Source: Beroe ovata (lineage: Eukaryota; Ctenophora; Nuda; Beroida; Beroidae). From it: a stretch of 45,620 nucleotides of DNA. How positions within the stretch are numbered: position 1 is the stretch's first letter; each line of letters opens with the position of its first letter. The notes below the pieces were generated by a model. The model was given only the letters and a program-made list of their open reading frames with translations, had not been told where the DNA came from and searched no databases. The position numbers were made by a program, and so were the translations under genes. Below are positions 1 through 14,900 of this stretch, one piece after another. The stretch is taken from positions 1,205,971-1,251,590 of the forward strand of contig CAMPET010000001.1 of the NCBI GenBank assembly GCA_946803715.1, written 5' to 3'.

Positions 1-897
1 CACACACACACACACACACACAAAGTGACACCGCTCAATCAATCCAGTGACACCTCAACTGCACACGTCATGATAGTGTAATATTTCGGCTAGCCAGTAG
101 CTACGCTTACTGCACTATGTCGTCTGTTTAGTGAAATCTTTCAGTTGTAACTACTGATTGATGATCGGTCACACAACTATAATCCTTAAAATTTAAATGT
201 TGGTGAGGTTTCTAAAGGCCCGAAATTCACATCAAATTTTAGCTCGATTCATAACTCATGACACAGATAATCATACTGACTCTCGTATTCCAATTTTATA
301 ACCTGTGTATTATATCTTGTGAGTGTTTTTGACAGATTTCTGTGTGTTCATGGTTGACGTGTTGTATGTGCTTCCTCAAATTTGTATGTGTGTTCATTGT
401 TAAATTTAATCGTACCGTTAACCGATTCTTACAAACACTGACGAATTAAAATTAAATGCTTATACGACGAACATCGGAACTTGACCGGATAATGAAACAC
501 CGGTTTGCAAAACTATTTTTATTGTTACCCAGCGAATGCTAAACGGATATCATGTCTTTAATTTAGTGCCTGTCGACACTCGAATTTAATATTTGATCTA
601 GCAAACGCCCTGGCCCCTTGCCCCTTATTGTCAACTTCATTCAATGACAATTCCGTTCCATGACATAACCATTAGGTATCAGTGCCTGCTAAATGCACTG
701 ATGTGACGAAATATTTACCAAATTTTATTCCTCTCAAATTTATCCTTTCAATCGTTCTCTATATTATAAGGAGCGTGAGGGTGTGTGTGTGCGTGTGATC
801 AATCAAATGACAATATTGTGATTGGATTCTGGTGTACAATATGTTTATGTGAGGTTTGAGTATATGTTAGATTTGTGTGTGTGTGTGTGTGTGTGTN

Positions 898-928
<31 letters not shown>

Positions 929-1775
929 GTGACACCGCTCAATCATTCCAGTGACACCTCAACAGTACACGTCATGATAGTGTAATATTTCGGCTTGCTA
1001 GTAGCTACGCTTGCTGCACTATGTCGTCTGTTTAGTCAAATCTTTCAGTTGTAACTACTGATTGATGATCGGCCACACAACTAATCCTCAAATGTTGGGT
1101 GAGGTTTCTAAAGGCCCGAAATTCGAATTTAGCTCGATTCATGACTCATGACACAGATAATCATACTGACAAGTTCTCTCGTATTCCAATTTTATAACCT
1201 GTGTATTATATCTTGTGAGTGTTTTTGACAGATTTCTGTGTGTTCATGGTTGACGTGTTGTATGTGCTTCCTCAAATTTGTATGTGTGTTTATTGTTAAA
1301 TTTAACGGTACCGTTAACCGATTCTTACAATCACTGACGAATTAACTGCTTGTACGACGAACATTGGAATTTGACCGGACAATGAAACACCGGTTTGCAA
1401 AACTAGTTTTATTCATATTGTTACCCAGCAAATGCTAAACGGATGTCATGTCTTTAATTCAGTGCCTGTCGACACTCGACTTTAATATTTGACCTAGCAA
1501 ACGCCCTGGCCCCTTATTGTCAACTTCATTCAATGACAAATCCGTTCCATGACATAACCATTAGGTATGATCAGTGCCTGCTAAATGCACTGATGTGACG
1601 AAATATCTACCAAATTTCATTCCTCTCAAATGTGTCCTTTAAATCGTTCTCTATATTATGAGGGGTGTGAGGCTGTGAGGGTGTGTGTGCGTGTGATCAA
1701 TCGGATGACAATATTGTGATTGGATTCTGGTGAACAATAGTTTATGTGAGGTTTGAGTATATATCATGTGAGATT

Positions 1776-1790
<15 letters not shown>
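1..1790. repeat. ~900 bp tandem duplication, each copy capped by (CA)n and (TG)n
   Basis: Two diverged direct copies lie head to tail. The words after the CA tract at 21 recur at 925, and the GATCAATC near the end of the first copy (797) recurs at 1694, giving a period of about 897-904 bases. Each copy starts with a CA run and ends with a TG run, so the junction reads (TG)n-N-(CA)n around the single N at 897. The copies differ by scattered substitutions and small indels, so they are not simply one region assembled twice. I see no coding capacity in either copy. Confidence 0.9.
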
Positions 1791-1815
<25 letters not shown>

Positions 1816-1895
1816 NTTGTGTTTTTTTTTTTGTGTGTGTGTGTGTGTGTGTGTGTGGGTGTGAGAGTGTGAGAGTGTGAGAGTGTGTGTGTGTG
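1777..1895. repeat. TG microsatellite with GAGAGTGT variant tail
   Basis: A long TG run is broken by an N at 1816 and a T-rich patch, then passes into GAGAGTGT-type repeats. The histidine/threonine-rich reading frames across it are products of the repeat and not genes. Confidence 0.95.
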
Positions 1896-2519
1896 GTTCT
1901 TCTGAAGTATCCAGCTCACCCATGGCTTCAGGGATGGAAGTATCATTATTCTCGTCTGTGTCTGTTAATCAGAAATTTCATCGATCTGGAATTTCACTGA
2001 TCCCTCCTCTGTTGTTTGAATCATGCTGTGAGGTCGAAAATTTAATTCGAAGATTCTACCCGCGCAACGTGCAGACCTTTTCTCTGAATAAAACATCTCA
2101 TTTTTAAGTTCTTCCATTTTTTCTTTAAAACTGTCCATGATATTAGTTCGGATCAACGTACACGAGAATAATTATGTTGAATATGTCGCCATAATATACT
2201 CTCAGTGTTGAGAGATATTTATCATTTAAACAATTCGCCGCAGAATCTTTATCTTTTTAAACTTTTAAAATATTCGATTAGTTTACATATTGTGAGTATA
2301 GTGAAGTGTGACCAAAAATACTGAGTTTAATTAATGCTTGAGGTTAGTTAAGACAATCATCTTCCTCACGGTGTAGCTTCAGGATGCTTCATTCCTATGC
2401 TTGATGGCAAGGCGTCGCTATGTTTGCGCTTCTTAACACTATTTTGTCTCTTAAGTTGGCATTATTTATCGACGAATCTTTGTCTTTGCTATTCCTTGAC
2501 ACCATCTTATCTCTTGAAA

Positions 2520-2660
2520 ACACTGCAGTCCTTTGACACCACTTTTTATCCCTTGAGACCACTTCTTATCCCTTGACACCGCTTCTCTTTTCTTGACACC
2601 ACCCCTCGGCCCCTATCTCTTGACACCACTTCTCTTCTCTTGACACCACTTCTCGACGTC
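2520..2660. repeat. Short tandem repeat built on TTGACACCACTTCTC
   Basis: About seven degenerate copies of a ~20 bp pyrimidine-rich unit containing TTGACACCACTT or TTGACACCGCTT run in tandem. The same core word recurs in an FBXW10-like intron (15430-15690) and in the P4-ATPase intron array (41600-42860). Confidence 0.75.
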
Positions 2661-3617
2661 CTTCCTGGCGAATATGGTCTTACCGCACATAAACATGAAT
2701 AGACGCATATCAAGGAAGAGGTAAGAGCACTCAGCACAGTATTGCATCTGCAGTATAGATATTGTCTTTGTATTGGGTGTGTTGAAGATGACTCGATGAT
2801 CAATCTAAAATTCTATGGTATTCTATGGGGTATTGGGGTCCCTATTATTCTGTTAAAATTTGACCATTGAGGTTGCGAGTATTAGTGCTAATGGACCAGT
2901 TGCTCCTTACCAATTTTGGACATATTTCCGACGTCGGCTATTATACCCTTTTCAAATCCATTAGAGAAAGTGGCAGAGAGTTTGCATTGGCAGAAAATTT
3001 TACGGTGTGTAAAGTTTATTCATTTGCTTGTAAGCAAGCAGAGTTTTGCCTTTAAGCCTAGATTTCTTTCTCCTTTTTCCGCGCATGAGGTAGGTCATGT
3101 GTGTGATAACCTGGATATATTCGACATCAATCAATTCATCCTACTCTCATTATCCTGGGTCAATATTGATCCCTTCATTGGAGCTCAACACTCGGGCTAT
3201 AACGGTGAAGCAAGCAAAGCACCACAAATCCTGGAGGCTGGTCATTACCAGGAAATGAACTATCGTGAGAAGTCCTGCGCTTAGATTTAGTGAAAATTAT
3301 CTACCGACCGCAGCATTTTATCTTTTCCGATATATGCGCTTGTTCATGATTGTATCTCAGTCTTATGATTGCCTATCGTCTTTTTCTTACAATGTTCGTC
3401 CATTTATGGTTTAAAATGGATTCCATCTCGCTAGTTCTAACGCGACATCAGTTATAAATAGTCTAAATAGTGATAATAAGCTGATGTCCAAATAATACGA
3501 TTATACCGCAATGATACCAGTATAAGTAGTCCGTGTTAACCAGTAGGTACATCTCATTCGACCAATAAGGTCAAATCACCTGGTACTGGAGCTTGCATTC
3601 ATACAACGCTGATTATA

Positions 3618-3623
3618 GACACA

Positions 3624-3665
<42 letters not shown>

Positions 3666-3690
3666 AACACAAAAACNAACCCCCCCCCCC
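3618..3690. repeat. CA microsatellite followed by A-rich and C-rich runs
   Basis: The tract is (CA)n, then an A-rich stretch with a single N at 3677, then a C homopolymer and CT repeats. Confidence 0.95.
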
Positions 3691-4329
3691 CTCTCTCATT
3701 CTCATGTCTTCCATAGTGATAGTGAGCATGGAGTTTATGCTATAGTTATTAGTTATGCTCAGCAAAGGTCTGCATTTTACCGGCACACATAGTAGGTACT
3801 CTACTTATACTCTTAATTGAACTTATATTGTGCTTATATTGTACTTCAGTGCTGCCTCTAGAACGCCTGCATCATGCGCAGAACACACCCTACTATGATA
3901 TTGAGTTGGAGTAGTGGGGTTTCTTGTAGCAGTCGCATGAGAGATCAAGAATTCAATTTCACTGATGAAACGTTTTCAACTCACTTACAACGACTATAGT
4001 GTTGCATCTTTGCGTTATTAAAAATTCCGAATTCTTGAACCCAATTATAATACATCGCACAAGTATAATACTCCGTAGCTCGACTACAGCAGAGGAAACA
4101 GTTAATACCTTCCTAATAGTCTTGGTCTTCATCTGTATTTTCCCTTTGGTCAAGTTTTAAGCGGTTATATATTCTGTACCCAGTTCTTGTTCTACTAGAA
4201 CTTATCATAAGAGTGAAGGAAATCTCGACAATTGATTCATCATCGTAATTCGTATGGTAGTGGTTCAACTTCTTTAGTTGATAGATATGTGTCATTCCGC
4301 ATTCCTTAATGTAGTCTTTGTCCTTCTAA

Positions 4330-4331
4330 AC

Positions 4332-4363
<32 letters not shown>

Positions 4364-4364
4364 N

Positions 4365-4397
<33 letters not shown>
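4330..4397. repeat. TG microsatellite
   Basis: Nearly pure TG repeat of about 68 bases with a single N at 4364. Confidence 0.97.
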
Positions 4398-4399
<2 letters not shown>

Positions 4400-4936
4400 A
4401 CTGAGAGGCTACGTACAGTTAGAACAAGTCCTTACGATTCCAAGTCCTGTAGGTAGTTCATATAATCACAGTACATTTCATATATATATGGTGCTTCATT
4501 TGTTCATTTATAGTTCCCTCCTACCATCACTACTGTCTTAAGGTGACTTAATGTTCACTTAATAAGTTTAGCTGCATATATTTTAAGTTCGTTTCTAATA
4601 TTCTTGCTTCATTACATTGATTACAGGGTATGTACTATCCACTTTCGCGTTCACTGAGTCTACTCTGAATAGTTCAATAACTTCACACAATCTAAATTTA
4701 CGTCAAGTGGTTCCAGAGAAATGCCATGAGTTCCAAGAATAGTCTATTCTGCCATCTCCAAATCTTTGCATATTAAGTTTGGTTAAATCAGTCAAACATA
4801 CCTATGTTATGTGTATCATCAAACCTGGCCTGCAGCTTATATACATACGGCGTCAATTAACACGGGCGTGTAATTGTCGGGTGGCGGTGATTTATAGATT
4901 GCCGACAATTATCACCTCGAGGAAATCGTGTTGAAA

Positions 4937-4944
4937 TGACGTCA
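4937..4944. promoter_or_regulatory. Palindromic CRE (TGACGTCA) upstream of DYRK gene
   Basis: An exact TGACGTCA lies about 470 bases before the proposed DYRK start, and a second half site (TGACGTG) follows a few bases later. CREB/ATF-family bZIP factors bind this word in animals. That it acts on this gene is inference from position. Confidence 0.35.
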
Positions 4945-5407
4945 TCATGACGTGATTTATCGTGTCCACTATAGTGTCCGATATTGTGTCCACTTTTATT
5001 ATAGAGGAGATCTGATTCCACCTTCTCAAACAACAGCAGCTGCTATTTATCCGCGTATATATAGAAGGGTACTGTATATTATATACCAACCACTATCTTA
5101 TACAGCCTCTATAGGTTGTGCTTGTAGTAGAACTGTGCGGTTTGTGTGTTGTGTACGTTTGCCAATATTGTGTACACTTTGCTGAAACACAAGGAAATAT
5201 CTTTAACCGGCCGTTGTCTGGTAATAATCGTTGAGATGGGATTCTTGTCGAATTATCTTCGAGCCATTGGAACCATGTCCCACTGTGTAGAATCTTGACT
5301 TCAAAAAGTGGGTTCACTGTTCATGTCATATGTCTCGGTTATTCGTATTCGTCCCATCATTCTGTCACAAGATAAAACACCAACAATCCATCCCCCTATC
5401 ACAGGAT

Positions 5408-9948
<4,541 letters not shown>

Positions 9949-10186
9949 TGCAGATTCACTATGTGATATAGTTTTAGTCTAACTCTAGTTAGAATTGTCA
10001 CGGTGATTCTATATTTTGTGTAGAACGTCGCTGGACCAATGAACAGGTAATTGTGGTGTTGGTATTTATAAGATGACCAAATTTATTTGTTGTTCAGGGG
10101 TGTAGTATTGCGGTTGCAGATTCTGTTGCTTTAAATAACTTAATAAGACAAATTATGTTATGACATCACGTAGATATGCCTTATGG

Positions 10187-10192
10187 AATAAA
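10187..10192 (+). terminator. Polyadenylation signal AATAAA for DYRK gene
   Basis: An exact AATAAA lies 239 bases after the DYRK stop codon, with T-rich sequence directly downstream. Confidence 0.55.
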
Positions 10193-10874
10193 TTGATTAT
10201 TTTTTCGCTTATTAAGTCGATTGCTCAAGAGTTAAGTAGTGAAGACTGATCTCTGAAGGTTTGGGTTTGTGCTCGATCCGTTTGGTCAATAAGTAAGTGA
10301 GAGTAACTCTGTGCTGAAGTGATATAAATAACGTGTACATATGTTTTATCTTATGAGGGGTTGATAAAAGTCTTGATAGGCCACATTTCCCTCAAGTTAT
10401 ACAGTTTGCATTCTTTCTACTCCCTTTATAGCCTTCATGAATGGATGTATAGTTATACCTTTTTAAATTGATTAACGTGATTTGATCAAGATCGTTCTTT
10501 AAGTTTATATTCATGGTATTCAATATATGAATTCCTCATTTGATGAAATAATGGAGATGAAATTCGATAAACAATCCCATTAGGATGGTTAGAAAAGTAA
10601 TCGTTGAGTTGAATCTATAAGTAGCATGATTTGACATGATTTTGAACCGAGTTTGAAACTAGATACAATATTTATGTACATTAACTTCTTCTTTGTAATT
10701 TGATTTTAATATTTATTTGAACTATATTATACTATGCCTCAATAATTTCTCCACGACTCATCGTCGATTCAAATGATATTCAAATGACTCCAATCATATC
10801 CAAATTTCAATAAACAAGAACAATTAATTCTCAAATAAAATTTGTGCACATTTTGCGCAAAAATATTTTGCATT

Positions 10875-10940
10875 GAAATATTTTGCATTGATTCAATAAG
10901 GGCGCGCGCGCGCCCTTATTGAATCAATGCAAAATATTTC
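10875..10940. repeat. Perfect 66 bp palindrome centred on (GC)n
   Basis: Bases 10875-10907 are the exact reverse complement of 10908-10940, with no spacer and an alternating GCGCGCGCGC centre. Just upstream, the 15-mer AAATATTTTGCATTG is repeated directly (10861 and 10876), the second copy lying in the left arm. Confidence 0.97.
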
Positions 10941-10979
10941 TATTCACAGTAAAGTGTCGTGTCCAGATTCTCATTTTAA

Positions 10980-11430
10980 GCGCGCGGCGTTGCACTGCAG
11001 TGCAAGTAATAATCATCAAGCGATGCTTGCTCTTTGTCGATCGATGATTATAAACCCTGTCGTGAATTTCGTTTCGCGCGCGCGGCTCAATATTATACCT
11101 GCTACTTTTCTATTTTGGACACCTATGTTAAGGTGGTGTTTTTTCAATGGTAGTGAATGCCCAGTTTTTAATATATTGTGAATTGTGATGGTTAGATACC
11201 ATGACTCTTATATTTTGTCGATCGATGATAGACCCTGTCGAGAATTTCGTTTCGCGCGCGCGCGGCGCAAACTTATTCGTTTCGCGCGCGCTGGCGCAAG
11301 CCGCTTCGCGGCTTGCATCATGTGCACACGTTGCGCGCCCCTGTTCTACTCAGTGAACTGAAAAGTCGTAGAAAGGAGACGCGCAGCGCGCGCGGAGTAT
11401 TTGGGTCACGCAGCGCGGGAACACTTGCAT
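10980..11430. repeat. CpG-rich repeat cluster with GATCGATGAT...CGCGCGCG units
   Basis: Two long direct copies start near 11036 and 11216. Each contains GTCGATCGATGAT, then ACCCTGTCG, then GAATTTCGTTTCGCGCGCG. A degenerate copy of the first half occurs near 11736. A hairpin AAGCCGCTTCGCGGCTT lies near 11309. CpG density here is far above that of flanking DNA. Confidence 0.75.
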
Positions 11431-11968
11431 CAGCGGTCTGGCATCGCCCAACAACTTATATTTAATTTTTATTTACGATAGGGGTTTTGGGCTATCATCA
11501 ACAACCAGCCGATGCTTAATTGTAGCTGTAAACCTTGGCCTCTTTATTTCTTGTGCAAAATGAAATTTTCGCAGGAAGTTAAGAAAGTCTTGACAGGGTT
11601 TATCATGTCGATAGACAATCCGGATATGTGAAATGAGTTCTAGTTGTTCAGTATAGAAATTGAATATATTACAGGCAAGTGAAAAATCTTCTTGTTTAAG
11701 GGATAATTATAAATCTGACAAAAATGCACAGAGCTTGTCAATTGATGATAGACCCTGGCAACACGGAGCTGATGAACAATGGCAGGCACTATCAGGCACT
11801 AGAAACAACTACCTATCATTTTGCTTTTAGTTTATATACCACCAGCACTTAGCAGAACAGTGTCTATATCTCATGAATATCCACAAAGTGTGTTCCTTAG
11901 CCCTTGATTCTAAAATTTGTCTGCAATAAGAACTGTTCATTAACTCATTTCCTATAATAGGTTATGGG

Positions 11969-14900
11969 ATGGTGGTGAATGATATCATTCGTGATGATTT
12001 GTGCAATTCTTGTGATGTCCACCACAACTTGGCTAAAGTTTCGACTCTCCTCCCATCACTCTCAGTAGATGATTCATTTGATTTTCTTATCCAATTGTGC
12101 AATGAGTTAGGTGACCAGGAGAAATATAACATATGTGAGTAGACTTTGCTGATGAGGAGTTAGATGAGGTCTCTTGGGTTGGTCTAGTCTACACCACTAC
12201 CCCCAGGGAGCATTATTCAAGGGCCAGACTCTAGATATGGACAAGTGGAAGCTTGGGAACAAGCCAGAGATAACCTTGCACAGCACAAGCTTCACCGTAT
12301 CCTTCAGTGGTTCAGATCTGAATGCAATGTGAGCTGACATTCACTATCCTAGACAATAGCCATATAGGTATTATGCTATTTTGTGTCTCAATATAGATGA
12401 TATCAACACTGAAAATGGAGTAAAACATATTTTCAGAGTACTGCTCAGCGGCTTACATTCATTCTGAAGTCATTGAGTTACATCAACGGGAAAACACTCT
12501 CTCTTCTCAGAGACTTTCTCTCAGAATACAGTAGGAACTTAATTGATCTTGTATTTGTCTCATCACTAATGGGAACATGTTTCTAATGTAATTACCTGCC
12601 CAGAAGTAATAAGTCATTATCCATCATTGTGTCACTTTATTTGCGGATTGATTACACTCGCTAATTAAATTATAACACTAATTGATTGAATCTCCCAAAG
12701 ACACTGAGCTTCATGACAATATTATGTAGGACTACATTACATTAAATCAAGTTCTATGATGCCATATGATACCACTCACACCAGATGTTTTATGTTTCCA
12801 TGACAACCGGTAGAAAGCTAGAGTGCCATCCTTTGTTGGGGTGACACAAGTTTGGAGTATTTCATATCCACTTATGCAGTATAAATGGTCAATGGTTAAT
12901 GCCCTATGCTTAAATTAGCTATGTAAGAATGGAAGCATGGCTCTAACCTTGACAAATTGTTGTAAATGCCTAAATGGATCGTTCCTGATAGCATGTATCA
13001 TGTTACACAATAGTATGCAAAAATCGACAAGGCTTTCATGAGAGTAGCCTGCTTTAATGCAAAAACCGATCCCAAATTATTTGGACAGCATAATCATCCC
13101 AAATGTTCCAATCGAAAATCAATGGTCCAATTGAAAAATGGTTTGAGACATGGTGAAATTGAAGTCATTTCTGTTTTCAGAAGATTTCACAAATGAGAAA
13201 GATTTCGAGCCAGATTCCTCTCATTGCCCATGGTGAGTGTGTCTTTTCGTTGATTGGAAAATGGAATTAAGGTTTTGGAAATTTCGCAATCCAACGAAAA
13301 CATATTCTAGCACAAGTTAAAGTGTCTCGTAACAGGAAATGTCTATAAATGTCTGTAAATGATCACCCATAAACTCAGGTCGGGACAGTGGATGGGTTTT
13401 TCCGAGCGCACTGGTGGAGTTGACTTTATCAGCAGGCTCCCAGTACCCGTATCTAAGCTGATTCTCTCCTATGTCGGAGTGAACAATGTGTGGGGAGCCC
13501 GACTTGTATCCAAGCGATGGTAAGTAAAAATCACTATGACGCTATATTCTCGATATCCTTGATTCATTTCCACTTCCATTGATCTTTATCATGATTACCA
13601 CCATCGAAATCCTTTTCGCCAAAGATCGTGTACGGTGATCGATATACATCTCTTCTAATCAGTCCGTTTTCCCTGAAGGTACACGTTAGTGAAGGAAGTG
13701 GTAACGGAACAACGACAGTTTCATGCGCACGTGTTTCGATGCCGAGCGCTACGACCAGCGTTACGCAATGTAAACCCCACATTCGCGAACAAAGTCGCTC
13801 TTTGTTTCACCTCCGGCATCTGTACCACGGGACATCCATACGTTAGGTAACGTGGCGTTGTTACATTGTAACCTCATGTTACATTGATATTTCGCACAAT
13901 GTTAACACAGTAACGGTAATAATATGCTATTGTTGTTAACGGTAGAGTGTTTTAACAGATTGTACCAGCAGTGAAGAGCAGCCTGGTGCTATCAAGGTCA
14001 TCCTGGAGGAGAGGAATGTTTACTGTGGATCATACCACGTTCACAACCTCCACAAATACACAGGTACAATCATGTGTCACTGATGCATCGCATGTCTCAG
14101 AAGTAAGGACAGTCTCACGAATGGCTCATCGCTCATTATATGACTCAAAACTGTCTCACTTCGAGACTTCGTCTCAAGGTCTAACAACTGCTTCTCAGAC
14201 CCTCATCGGAAGATTCACTACTGTCGGGGGTCGTACTTTGCCACGGGGTCAAGTGATCGGAAGATTCATATCCGATCTCTGGATACGGGCAAGTTGCACA
14301 AGACGATAGTCGGTCATGCCGGTAGTATCAGATCACTGCTCATCATTGAGAAATATGGCATTGTGATATCTGGTTAGTTTGAATGGATGAGTGTCATGCC
14401 AATGGATTGCCATGAAATTTAGATTTCTTAATTTTCCGAACTACCTCACAAGATAACACTTTCGATTTATCAGGAAGTTACGATTTGACAATCAGAGCAT
14501 GGAGTCTGCAAACGGGTGCTTATCTGCGGTTATGGCGCGGTCACAGAGGCACCATAACCTGTCTCGACCATAACGACGAGTAAGTGGTTAATTGGTTGTT
14601 AATTGCTGTTAATTACCCCGTTATCTTGATTAATGATTTAGCTCCTGATAACTATACTTACAGATGGTTGATATCGGGTGCTAGGGATACCATGGTGAAA
14701 GTATGGTATCTCCGTAAGAGCGTTATAAAGCGAACTCTACATCACGACAAGGCAATTCTCTGTGTAAAACTGTTGGGGGATAGGGCTGCAGTTGGGACAG
14801 AAGGACAGAAACTCTACTTATGGGACGTGGCTCAGGGACAGAAGCTCAAGGTAGCTGTAGTACCTAAAGTCCGGATTCATCCCAGGATGCCCTTTCCGGA

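Larger units (their letters stand above)
1896..5407. other. Intergenic region, no gene recognised
   Basis: No exon with recognisable homology was found on either strand. It holds TGACACC-type repeats (2520-2660), a CA tract (3618-3690), a TG tract (4330-4397) and a palindromic CRE (4937-4944). An open frame at 2916-3284 includes an HEVGH word resembling a zinc-peptidase motif, but I could not extend it into any family. The part just upstream of 5408 should contain the DYRK promoter. Confidence 0.6.
9949..11968. other. Intergenic region between DYRK and FBXW10-like genes
   Basis: It contains the DYRK 3' UTR, a perfect 66 bp palindrome (10875-10940) and CpG-rich CGCGCG repeats (10980-11430). 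The final part should include the FBXW10-like promoter. No further gene was recognised. Confidence 0.6.

Noticed and set aside
2916-3284. 122-codon open frame with HEVGH, considered as an astacin-like zinc peptidase exon
   Set aside because: The HExxH word is followed by no GxxH/E continuation and the rest matches no peptidase family convincingly; chance cannot be excluded.
11961-11968. Acceptor just before the FBXW10-like start, implying an additional upstream coding exon
   Set aside because: Possible (ATAATAG precedes the frame), but the first ATG after an in-frame stop is at 11969 and no matching upstream coding exon was found.
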